Origin: Parvularcula sp. BBD 1991-13
Lineage (GTDB): Bacteria > Pseudomonadota > Alphaproteobacteria > Caulobacterales > Parvularculaceae
Assembly (NCBI GenBank): GCA_001657385.1
Contig: LYSZ01000003.1
Span: 581,234 to 645,233, forward strand
Reading direction: 5' to 3'
Length of the DNA stretch: 64,000 nucleotides
Shown: one piece after another, positions 55,001-62,186 of the stretch
Numbering within the stretch: position 1 is the stretch's first letter
Layout: each line of letters opens with the position of its first letter
The notes under the pieces: model-generated
The model's database searches: none
What the model was told of the DNA's origin: nothing
The model's input: the letters and a program-made list of their open reading frames with translations, nothing else
Made by a program: the position numbers and the translations under genes

Positions 55001-55025
55001 CGTTCTTGTCCCGCATATCGCTCAT
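52008..55025 (-). CDS. mrcA: Penicillin-binding protein 1A with acidic cytoplasmic extension
   Basis: A bifunctional class A peptidoglycan synthase, 1005 residues. The first 175 residues are Asp/Gly/His-rich and presumably disordered in the cytoplasm. A single transmembrane segment (about 177-203, FRFAGFAFSLGALAVFAAAG) is followed by the glycosyltransferase domain (SAEDKTFYEHKGLD with catalytic Glu; GGSTITQQVAKNFLL; EMLIARKMEE), an OB-like linker, and the transpeptidase domain: SxxK in GSTFKPFVYS, SRN in EQSRNTM and KTGTT in IAGKTGTTNDYK. CPNC (RRCPNCDAAVW) adds a Cys pair. I start at 55025 (AAAAAGG upstream); 55055 is possible, and no ribosome site supports a later start. Confidence 0.93.
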   Translation of the reverse strand: MSDMRDKNGGDDEQDGARDGIEHDLFSKDDGRMGDLHEDQDHDDQNHDGYDRDGQDDRDGDVEDAAMPLGEESRIDPPVSAGPDCDPDGHPDGHSDGAREGGVYEDGAYGDDRDDPRAPSGDDETVDDMGDETGEDMADELIAPRRKGEDARPAALDADDGSGAGAPTRGMPSGVSTVFRFAGFAFSLGALAVFAAAGYAAWYFGKLNETLPDYQALAEYAPPVTTRVYAGDGTLVAEFARERRIFVPIESMPDLIKHAFVSAEDKTFYEHKGLDMRGIVRAQISNVENLLSGRRLEGGSTITQQVAKNFLLTSEQRIERKLREMLIARKMEEAFTKDHILELYLNEIYLGNRSYGVAAAALNYFGKSLDDLTVAEASYLAAITKGPSNYHPIINEDRAVERRNWVIGRLLEDGRITQGEAEEALAQPLGATIAPPLGARDWTMEYFAEEVRKQIVDLYGVEALYDGGLSVRTSVNPRLQKAAGEALRKWLVTYDQRHGWRGPAATFDVGEDWAETFPEAVEAMFADRTLSDDMAPWKPALVLSVSAAAADIGFADGTSGIVPLEQLAWAREHVSPNRLGPEIAAASEVLSAGDVIYVDQARAPLAEDAAPDAEAAIIEGVYALRQAPAVNGGLISIDPHTGRVLAMVGGFSFRLSEFNRAVQAERQPGSTFKPFVYSVALDSGYTPSSTVLDAPFVAPGVDSWYKPGNYIAGRFYGESTLRLGIEQSRNTMTARLAQDLGIGRIIDYVDRFKLSDSLPRELAISLGAGETTLMRITAAYSIFVNGGKRVEPVLIDRIQDRTGKTIYKRDARRCPNCDAAVWSSQAEPRLADAREQVMDPRTAYQITSILEGVVTRGTGSAVRRATNKPIAGKTGTTNDYKDAWFVGFSPDLAAGVYVGFDMPQTLGQGEAGGKVAAPIFADFMVEALKETAGAPFRVPSGVRLVRVNAKTGEPAAPGERNVILEAFKNDDVIGGDANSEDLFLDPLSAAPGERETGEEGLSGLY

Positions 55026-55280
55026 GACGCCGCCTTTTTGCGTCTGTCTTTCCATTACCCGCGCTTCATCATCCGCGCTTCATCGCCGACCCCGACGCGC
55101 CGGGCGGGCGCGCCGCCGGCCAAACGCATGCCGTTCTAGACGCAATTCCCTGACAATTATGCATGCTTTTTCGTATGTATCGCAAAAATTAGGCGCTCGC
55201 GAGGCGCAAATCCACGCGATGCCGGAAATTGGCGGGAAATCGGCGTCTCCGGTCGGCCGGCGCCGGAACCGGGGACGCGG

Positions 55281-56657
55281 CTAATGGGAAACGCCGTCGG
55301 CGGTGTTGGCGAGACGAAGCGCATAACGCTCCATGAAATAGGCGTCGATCGCGTCCGCCGCGGCGGTCATCACGGTGCTGCGCCATGTCGGAGAATTAAG
55401 GTTTTTCTCGTCGCGGGCGTTGGAGATGAACGCCATCTCCAGCAGCACCGCCGGCACGTCCGGCGCCAGAAGAACGCGCAGGTTCGCCGTGCGATGGGAG
55501 CGGTTCAGCATCGGCGTCTTGCCGGACAACTCGTCGAGCAGCAGGCGCGCGAAGGTCGCGGACGCCGTGTTGGTCGATTCCTGCGCCTTGTCGAAAAGGA
55601 TGTCGCTAACGACCTCGTCATATTCTTTCAGGTCGAGATCGTAGATATGAAAATTACCCTGCGCGCGGGCGAGATTGGCCGAGCGGGCGACGCCCTTTTC
55701 CGACAGGGTGTAAACCGACGCGCCGCGGATTTGCGGCTGCGGGATCGCGTCGGCGTGGATCGAGATGAACAGGTCCGCCCCTGCCTCGCGGGCCAGCGCC
55801 TCGCGCCGGTCCGGCCTCAGCGTGTCGTCCCCGCGACGGGTCAGCACCACGTCGTAACCGCCCCGGACCTCGAGGATTTTTTCAAGCTCCAGCGCCGCGG
55901 CGAGGTTGACGGTCTTTTCATACGTGCCGTTCTGTCCCTGCGCGCCGGGGTCGACGCCGCCATGGCCGGGATCGATGACGACAACCTTGATATCGCCGCG
56001 ATGGCCGTTGGGGTGGACGTCAGGGCGGGCGCCGGAACCGGCGTTTGCCGGCGCGGCGCGCAGCGCCGCCTCCTTTTGCGTCGGCGCGGGCGGAACCGTC
56101 AGGCGGGGCGGCGCATCCGGGGCGGGCCTTCCCGCCGTCGCCTGTTCGATCACCGCCGCCAGGTCCGGATACCGGTTCTGTCCGCGCGCGGGCAGGCTCG
56201 CCAGGAACGCGCTCTTGTCGGCGCTCTCCAGATCGATCACCAGGCGGTGCTTGGAAACGCCGCCGCCCGGCGGGATCATGAATGCGGCCTTGATCCGCGA
56301 CGTCTTTTCAAGCTCCACCACGGCCCTTGCGCCGCCGCCGGGGATCCTGGCGAAACCGTAACGCGCAACGTGACCCTTGCCGTCACGAAACCGCGGCCGC
56401 TCGTCTTTCAGGGTGAGATCGGCGAAGTCGACGAACACGCGCCCCTGTCCGGTTGCGTCGCCGGAGACCGCGTAATCCGATCCCCCGTCGAGATCGAAAA
56501 CGATCCGCGTTTGCGCAGCGCTAGGACCGAACCGCACGTCCATCAATTCGGCCGCGTCGGCGGCGGCCAGGAAGAAACACGCCGCCGCGAGTCCGACGGC
56601 GATCGCCGCGGCCGGCGCGGATTTCAAAATCCGGTGGAATATCAGCACGTTCACCAT
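55281..56657 (-). CDS. amiC: N-acetylmuramoyl-L-alanine amidase (AmiC type)
   Basis: A periplasmic zinc amidase that cuts the stem peptide from glycan strands during daughter-cell separation. The 458-residue protein has a signal peptide (ending ADAAE), an N-terminal AMIN domain (about 36-135) that targets the division site, a Pro/Ala linker, and an amidase_3 domain: VVVIDPGHGGVDPGAQGQNG with the first zinc His, YEKTVNLAAALELEK with Glu, LFISIHADAIPQPQIRGASV with the second His and AVLLEMAFISNARDEKNL with the catalytic Glu. I start at 56657 because it puts the basic n-region and hydrophobic core at the end of the protein; 56753 would add 32 residues. A CtrA-like site lies 111 bases upstream. 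Confidence 0.93.
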   Translation of the reverse strand: MVNVLIFHRILKSAPAAAIAVGLAAACFFLAAADAAELMDVRFGPSAAQTRIVFDLDGGSDYAVSGDATGQGRVFVDFADLTLKDERPRFRDGKGHVARYGFARIPGGGARAVVELEKTSRIKAAFMIPPGGGVSKHRLVIDLESADKSAFLASLPARGQNRYPDLAAVIEQATAGRPAPDAPPRLTVPPAPTQKEAALRAAPANAGSGARPDVHPNGHRGDIKVVVIDPGHGGVDPGAQGQNGTYEKTVNLAAALELEKILEVRGGYDVVLTRRGDDTLRPDRREALAREAGADLFISIHADAIPQPQIRGASVYTLSEKGVARSANLARAQGNFHIYDLDLKEYDEVVSDILFDKAQESTNTASATFARLLLDELSGKTPMLNRSHRTANLRVLLAPDVPAVLLEMAFISNARDEKNLNSPTWRSTVMTAAADAIDAYFMERYALRLANTADGVSH

Positions 56658-57301
56658 CTTCAACCCGTCCAGACGCGGCGGATGCCGTGGCGTGAGAGCC
56701 CTTCTCCGGCGACCGCCGCGGCGACGCCCCGTCGGCCGGGCGCCGCCATCCATTGTCCAATCAACAGGATTAACGCAGTGTTAATCAATTATCAGCTTTT
56801 GCATGCAACACTGAGTCGGCCCGGCGGAGGGTTTTCTTTTTCCACCGTCTCGGGCATGCTTACATATCGCTTGCACGAATCCATAGGCATGTCCTATTGG
56901 CTTTAGCACGATGTTTTGGCGGAATGTCCGGGTTTTGCCGGGCGCCGTCGAAGATTTTGTCCGAAAAGCGCGTTTTTTCGCGGCTCGAACGGATAACCAG
57001 GCCGGCAGGCTCGCAACAGGCCGGCGCGTTTCACGGCGGTTTCGCTTCCCGCGAGGCCGCATTCCGAAACGTCGAGCGTCATGACGGCGCGCCCAGCGCG
57101 CCAGCGAACATTTAACCCCGCCGGCGTTGACGCCGGCCCATGAAACAACACCGCCAACCATGCACGACGCGCCACACAACCAATGCAACGCCCCTGCCGG
57201 GGCCGTTGGCGCACGTTTGCCTGGCGCTCGCCGCCATGGCGATGGGCGGACCAACCATGCCAATGCGACGGCCGCGGCCTTGCATTGCGGAGCTATTTTC
57301 A
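56658..57301. other. 644-bp gap holding amiC promoter and rne leader
   Basis: Divergent regulatory region without a supported gene. Near amiC it carries GATTAAC-N5-GTTAATC (56768-56786). The rest includes AT-richer patches near 56870-56990 and ends with the rne leader; GGAG is 10 bases before the rne ATG. A long rne 5' region suits the known feedback control of RNase E through its own leader, but no specific structure is proven. Confidence 0.6.
56768..56786. promoter_or_regulatory. CtrA-type site upstream of amiC
   Basis: The sequence contains TTAA-N7-TTAA (56770-56784), the full consensus spacing for the alphaproteobacterial cell-cycle regulator CtrA, within a 7-5-7 inverted repeat. It lies 111 bases from the amiC start and about 516 from rne, so amiC is the likely target. 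Confidence 0.55.
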
Positions 57302-60300
57302 ATGACCAAAAAAATGTTGATCGACGCGGCCCACCCGGAAGAGATCCGCGTGGCCGTACTCGACCAGAACCGCGTCGAGGATTTCGACTTTGAATCAGCG
57401 GCGCGCAAGCCGCTCAGGGGAAACATCTATCTGGCGCGGGTAACGCGCGTCGAACCCTCCCTCCAGGCGGCGTTCGTAGAATATGGCGGCAACCGCCACG
57501 GCTTCCTCGCCTTCAGCGAAATCCATCCCGACTACTACCAGATCCCGGTCGCCGACCGCGAGCGGCTCCAGGCGGCGGAAGCGGAAGTGGCCGACCTCGC
57601 CGCCCAGCTTGAACTGTCGCAGCGCGGCGACGAAGACGACGAGGAACCCGGCGCGGAGGATGCGCGCGGCCTTGACGACATCGACGGCTTGAACGGCGCC
57701 CGCCGCCCGGCCGGGGACGCCGCGGAAGACGATGCGGATGACGACGGCGACGCCGCCGAGGACGACGAGGCGGAGGAAGAAGAGGCCGAGGAAGAAGAGG
57801 AAGAAGAGGACGTCAAACACGAGAGCGCGCGCGATCGGGACGCGCCGGCGGATAACGGGAAGGCCGCGAGTGCGAAGACCCTAGACGCGGGCGACGAAGC
57901 GAAGGCGCGCGACGGTTCATCCGAAAGCGGCGCTTCCGGGAACGCCGCCGAAGACGCCGACGCTCCCGCTGCCGAAGACAACGCCCAGGCGCTGCCCGCC
58001 GCCGCACAGGCCCCGCATCCAGAAGCCGCAGCGGACCGCGGCGCCAGCGACGATGAGGACGAAGATGCCGACGCAGATGCGGACGGCGACCCGGAACGGG
58101 ACGAAACGCACCAAGAAGCGCATGAAGAAGACGGCGCCGTCGCCGACGCCGGACAGACGCGCAAGGAGCGCAACGCCCTTTTCGAGCGCTACAAGGAAGC
58201 CAAGCGCAAGCGCTCGCAACTGCTGCGCAACTACAAGATCCAGGAAGTCATCAAGCGCCGCCAGATCCTCCTGATCCAGGTGGTCAAGGAAGAGCGCGGC
58301 AACAAGGGCGCGGCGCTGACCACCTACCTGTCCCTCGCGGGCCGCTACTGCGTCCTGATGCCCAACACGGCGCGCGGCGGCGGCATCTCGCGCAAGATCC
58401 CCAACGGCTCCGACCGGCGGCGCCTGCGCCGGGTCGTCGACAGCCTCGAAGTGCCTCAAGGCATGGGGCTGATCATCCGCACTGCCGGGGCGAAACGCAC
58501 CAAGACCGAAATCAAGCGCGATTACGAATACCTGCTGCGGCTGTGGGAAAACATCCGCAGCCTGACGCTGAAGTCGATCGCGCCCTGCCTCATCTATGAG
58601 GAGGCGAGCCTGATCAAGCGCGCCATTCGCGATCTCTACGACAAGGACATCTCCAAGGTGCTGGTCGAGGGCGAAGCGGGCTACCGCGAGGCGAAGGACT
58701 TCATGAAAATGCTCATGCCGTCCCACGCCAAACACGTGCAGCCCCACAAGGACCGCGCGCCGGTGTTTTTGAAATACGGCGTCGAGGCGCAACTCGACGG
58801 CATGTATCAGCCGTCCGTGCGCCTTAAATCCGGCGGGTATATCGTCATTCACCAGACCGAGGCCCTGGTCGCCATCGACGTCAACTCCGGCCGCGCCACA
58901 CGCGAGCGCAACATCGAACTGACGGCGCTGAAGACCAACGTCGAGGCGGCGCACGAAGCGGCGCGGCAATGCCGCCTGCGCGACCTCGCCGGGCTCATCG
59001 TGATCGACTTCATCGACATGGAAGAGCAGAAGAACAACCGCAAGGTCGAAAAGGCGCTGAAAGACGCCCTGAAAGCCGACCGCGCGCGCATTCAGACCGG
59101 GCGCATCTCCGCTTTCGGTCTGCTTGAAATGTCGAGACAGCGGCGCCGTTCGGGCATTGTCGACGGAACCACGCAGGCCTGCCCGACCTGCGGCGGCGCC
59201 GGCGTCATCCGCTCCCAGGAAATGGCGGCCCTGCGCATCCTTCGCGCCATCGAGGGCGAAGCGATTTCCGGCAAGGTCGGGCGCATCGCGGTGCGCGGCT
59301 CGGTCGACGTCAGCCTCTACCTTCTCAATCACCACCGCGACTGGCTGAAGCGGATCGAGACCGACAACGGCGTCGCAATCGAGATCATCGCGGATACGGA
59401 CAAGGCCGGCGACGCCTACGACCTGGAGAAGAGCGGCGCGCCGCGCCCGGTGACGAGCGAAGCCCAGGTGGTGCGCGCCGACCAGACCGAGACCATCGAG
59501 GTCGATGAAGAGGTCGAGGTCGACGCCGCCGAGGACGTTCAGTCCGAGGAGCGCGACGAGGAGAAGGAAAGCGGGCGCAAGCGGCGCCGGCGCCGGCGCC
59601 GCAAGAAAGAGCCCGGCGCGCACGAGGAAACCGCCAGCGCCGACGCCGAAGAGACGGCCGACAACGCCGACAAGGCGGAAACATCGGAGCAGCAGGCCGA
59701 CGCCGCCGCCGAAGGCGAAGACGACAAGCCCAAACGCCGCCGCCGGCGCGGCCGGCGCGGCGGGCGCCGCAATCGCCAGTCCGCGGAGACAGCAGGCAAC
59801 GACGACGACGACGCGGAAACCGCGAACGCCGCAGATGCGGCGTCCTCTTCCGGCGCGGGCGCAGAGTCGTCCGACGAGGCGCCCGAAGTCGCGCCGCACG
59901 GCGCCCGGGACGCGGCCGCAAACGCCGATCCATCGCCCGAAAGCGCCCCGCCTGAAAGCGGTCCTGAGGACACAACGTCGCAGGATGCGCAGGAGACAGC
60001 GAATTCAGACGACGACGCGCCGAAGCCTGCGACCGGCGACGCCGATGAGGAAGTCCGGGAGACGCCGGCGGCTGAACCGGCGCATCTGAACGGCGGCGCG
60101 CACGACAGCGGCTCGCATGAGAGCGGCAAAGCGGCGCAACCGCAGGACGACGCCCCTCTTGCCGAAGTCTCCAAGCTCGAAGAGGCGGAACCCCAAGCTT
60201 CCAATGCCGACGCCAATGTCGCAGAGGCCGACGCGCCCGAGGCGGCAGAGCCTGAGACGACCGGGTCCGGTTCTGGAGAGCCTGAAGACAACAAGCCGAA

Positions 60301-60346
60301 AAAACCGGCCCGAAAAGGTTGGTGGCAACGGGCAAGCGAGGCGTAA
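57302..60346 (+). CDS. rne: Ribonuclease E/G
   Basis: RNase E, the main RNA-decay and processing endonuclease. The 1014-residue protein starts MTKKMLIDAAHPEEIRVAVL and the S1 domain is interrupted after EYGGNRHGFLAFSEIHPDYY by about 215 residues of acidic low complexity (runs of Glu and Asp), resuming at KEERGNKGAALTTYLSLAGR. The catalytic core has ALVAIDVNSGR and LIVIDFIDME (magnesium Asp), and the Zn-link CPTCGGAG. From about residue 730 to the end it is disordered with Arg-rich blocks ([30 protein letters not shown]), the likely RNA-binding and degradosome scaffold. The ATG at 57302 has GGAG upstream; the frame is open further but unsupported. Confidence 0.94.
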   Translation: MTKKMLIDAAHPEEIRVAVLDQNRVEDFDFESAARKPLRGNIYLARVTRVEPSLQAAFVEYGGNRHGFLAFSEIHPDYYQIPVADRERLQAAEAEVADLAAQLELSQRGDEDDEEPGAEDARGLDDIDGLNGARRPAGDAAEDDADDDGDAAEDDEAEEEEAEEEEEEEDVKHESARDRDAPADNGKAASAKTLDAGDEAKARDGSSESGASGNAAEDADAPAAEDNAQALPAAAQAPHPEAAADRGASDDEDEDADADADGDPERDETHQEAHEEDGAVADAGQTRKERNALFERYKEAKRKRSQLLRNYKIQEVIKRRQILLIQVVKEERGNKGAALTTYLSLAGRYCVLMPNTARGGGISRKIPNGSDRRRLRRVVDSLEVPQGMGLIIRTAGAKRTKTEIKRDYEYLLRLWENIRSLTLKSIAPCLIYEEASLIKRAIRDLYDKDISKVLVEGEAGYREAKDFMKMLMPSHAKHVQPHKDRAPVFLKYGVEAQLDGMYQPSVRLKSGGYIVIHQTEALVAIDVNSGRATRERNIELTALKTNVEAAHEAARQCRLRDLAGLIVIDFIDMEEQKNNRKVEKALKDALKADRARIQTGRISAFGLLEMSRQRRRSGIVDGTTQACPTCGGAGVIRSQEMAALRILRAIEGEAISGKVGRIAVRGSVDVSLYLLNHHRDWLKRIETDNGVAIEIIADTDKAGDAYDLEKSGAPRPVTSEAQVVRADQTETIEVDEEVEVDAAEDVQSEERDEEKESGRKRRRRRRRKKEPGAHEETASADAEETADNADKAETSEQQADAAAEGEDDKPKRRRRRGRRGGRRNRQSAETAGNDDDDAETANAADAASSSGAGAESSDEAPEVAPHGARDAAANADPSPESAPPESGPEDTTSQDAQETANSDDDAPKPATGDADEEVRETPAAEPAHLNGGAHDSGSHESGKAAQPQDDAPLAEVSKLEEAEPQASNADANVAEADAPEAAEPETTGSGSGEPEDNKPKKPARKGWWQRASEA

Positions 60347-60529
60347 CCTCCGCACGCCGGGTTCTGGACAGGGTGGCCGGGCGACGGAAAGACCGCGCCG
60401 ACTCTCGCGCACAACCGCGCGACCGCGCGCCGTTTGATCTCGAAATCGCCCCAATCGCCGTGTAAGGTCCGCCATACCGGCATTGTCGGGATCGCGTTGT
60501 CGGCATCGCATCGGTAAAGGAATAAAGGA

Positions 60530-62002
60530 ATGTTGCAAGTGATTGCACGCAAGCTCTTTTTATCCCTGATGGCGATGACGATGGTCATCGCCGGCCCCGC
60601 CGCGCGGGCGCAGGGCATGGCGCTGTTGCGTGACGCAGAGACCGAGGCGTTCCTGTACGACCACTCCCGGCCGCTCCTGGAAGTGGCGGGGGTCAATCCG
60701 AACGCGGTCAAGATTCTGCTGATTAACGACCCGACCCTGAACGCCTTCGCCTTCGGGCGGTATATGGGTTTCCATACCGGCCTTCTGACCATTGCGGACA
60801 CGCCGAACCAGGTCGAGGCGGTCATCGCCCACGAAATCGCACATATCGCCGGCGGCCACATCACGCGCGGCCGCGACGCCATGGCGGCCGCCTCCCGTCC
60901 CATGCTGCTCAGCCTCCTGCTTGCCGCCGGCGCCGTCGCGGCCGGCGCGCCGGAAGCGGGTTTCGGCCTTCTCGGGCTGGGCCAGAATGTGGGGACCGCC
61001 AACTATCTGCGCTATAATCGCGGCCAGGAAGCCACCGCGGACCAGTCGTCGATCACCTATCTTGAGGCGCTCGGGAAATCCAGCCGCGGCGCGCTCGAAC
61101 TGTGGAGCAAGTCGCGCAACGCGCAGGTTGTCTTCGCCCGCCGCGTCAATCCCTACCTGCTGACTCACCCGCTGGCCAATGACCGCCTGACGGCCCTTCA
61201 GCAGCGCGTGGAAGCGTCTCCCTATTACGACAAGGAAGACAGCCCGGAGGAAATCCGCCGACTGCGCCTTATCCAGGCGAAGATCCACGGTTTCCTTCAC
61301 GACACGAACGAAGTGCTGCGCATTTATCCTCTGAGCGATCAGTCGGAGCCCGCCCATTACGCCCGCGCCGTGGCTTACTACCGACAGTCGAAGATCGAGG
61401 AAGCGCTTTCCGAAATCAGGACGCTGACGGAAGCGCATCCCGAGCATCCCTATTTTCACGAGCTGGAAGGCCAGATCCTGTTCGAATACGGCCATGTGAA
61501 CGAAGCGATCGCGCCGCAGCGCCGCGCCGTCGAGCTGTTGCCCGACGTCGCCCTTCTGCGCATCGGCCTGGGGCGCGCCCTGCTCGCCACCGGCGAGCCG
61601 GCGATGGTCGAAGATGCGGTCGCCGAGTTCAGGCGCGCCTTGTTCCTGGAGCGCGGCAACAGCTTCGGATGGTTCGAACTCGCCCGCGCTTACAATGCGC
61701 TTGGCGACGAGACCATGGCCAACCTCGCCACCGCCGAGTCGCGCTACCACGCCGGGGCCAAGGCGGACGCCAATGTTTTCGCCCGGCGCGCCATTGCGCG
61801 GCTCGACCGCAGCTCCACCGAATGGCGTCAGGCGATGGACATTATCCTTGCAACGCAGCCGGCCGAAGGCGCGCCGCCATTACCCAGGGCCTCCGACGAG
61901 GGCGAAACGCCGGCGCCGCAACCGACCACATCCGAAACGCCCGATAGTCCTCCCGAGACACCCGACGTGCCGGACCCCACCCTGTTCAACAACAGTTTCT
62001 GA
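60530..62002 (+). CDS. M48 family metalloprotease with TPRs (BepA-like)
   Basis: A 490-residue exported protein. The signal peptide ends about residue 27 (ARAQG). The M48 zinc protease domain has AVIAHEIAHIAGGHITRGRD (HExxH plus GGH) and the third ligand Glu in NRGQEATADQSSITYLEALG. About four TPR-like repeats follow (YARAVAYYRQSKIEEALSEI; FHELEGQILFEYGHVNEAIA), then a Pro/Thr-rich tail. This layout matches BepA/YfgC, which degrades stalled outer-membrane proteins at the BAM complex, fitting the bamA, skp and lpx genes in this window. It is monocistronic. Confidence 0.92.
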   Translation: MLQVIARKLFLSLMAMTMVIAGPAARAQGMALLRDAETEAFLYDHSRPLLEVAGVNPNAVKILLINDPTLNAFAFGRYMGFHTGLLTIADTPNQVEAVIAHEIAHIAGGHITRGRDAMAAASRPMLLSLLLAAGAVAAGAPEAGFGLLGLGQNVGTANYLRYNRGQEATADQSSITYLEALGKSSRGALELWSKSRNAQVVFARRVNPYLLTHPLANDRLTALQQRVEASPYYDKEDSPEEIRRLRLIQAKIHGFLHDTNEVLRIYPLSDQSEPAHYARAVAYYRQSKIEEALSEIRTLTEAHPEHPYFHELEGQILFEYGHVNEAIAPQRRAVELLPDVALLRIGLGRALLATGEPAMVEDAVAEFRRALFLERGNSFGWFELARAYNALGDETMANLATAESRYHAGAKADANVFARRAIARLDRSSTEWRQAMDIILATQPAEGAPPLPRASDEGETPAPQPTTSETPDSPPETPDVPDPTLFNNSF

Positions 62003-62186
62003 TACGGACCGGCGCACGGGGCGCAGGTCTGCGGGGCGGCGGGGCGTTCCCGAGACCCCCATACATAGATCGCGCAGGCGTAAATCGGGCGGGCATAAGA
62101 CCGTACAGGGAATTTCCCGATAATGACCGAAGCTTCCGGCGGCCAGTCGCGGCGACCGGGTGCGGCAGGCGGCCTCCGCCAGACCG

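Noticed and set aside
57917..59899. A 660-codon minus-strand ORF opposite rne
   Set aside because: Antisense shadow of the RNase E coding sequence.
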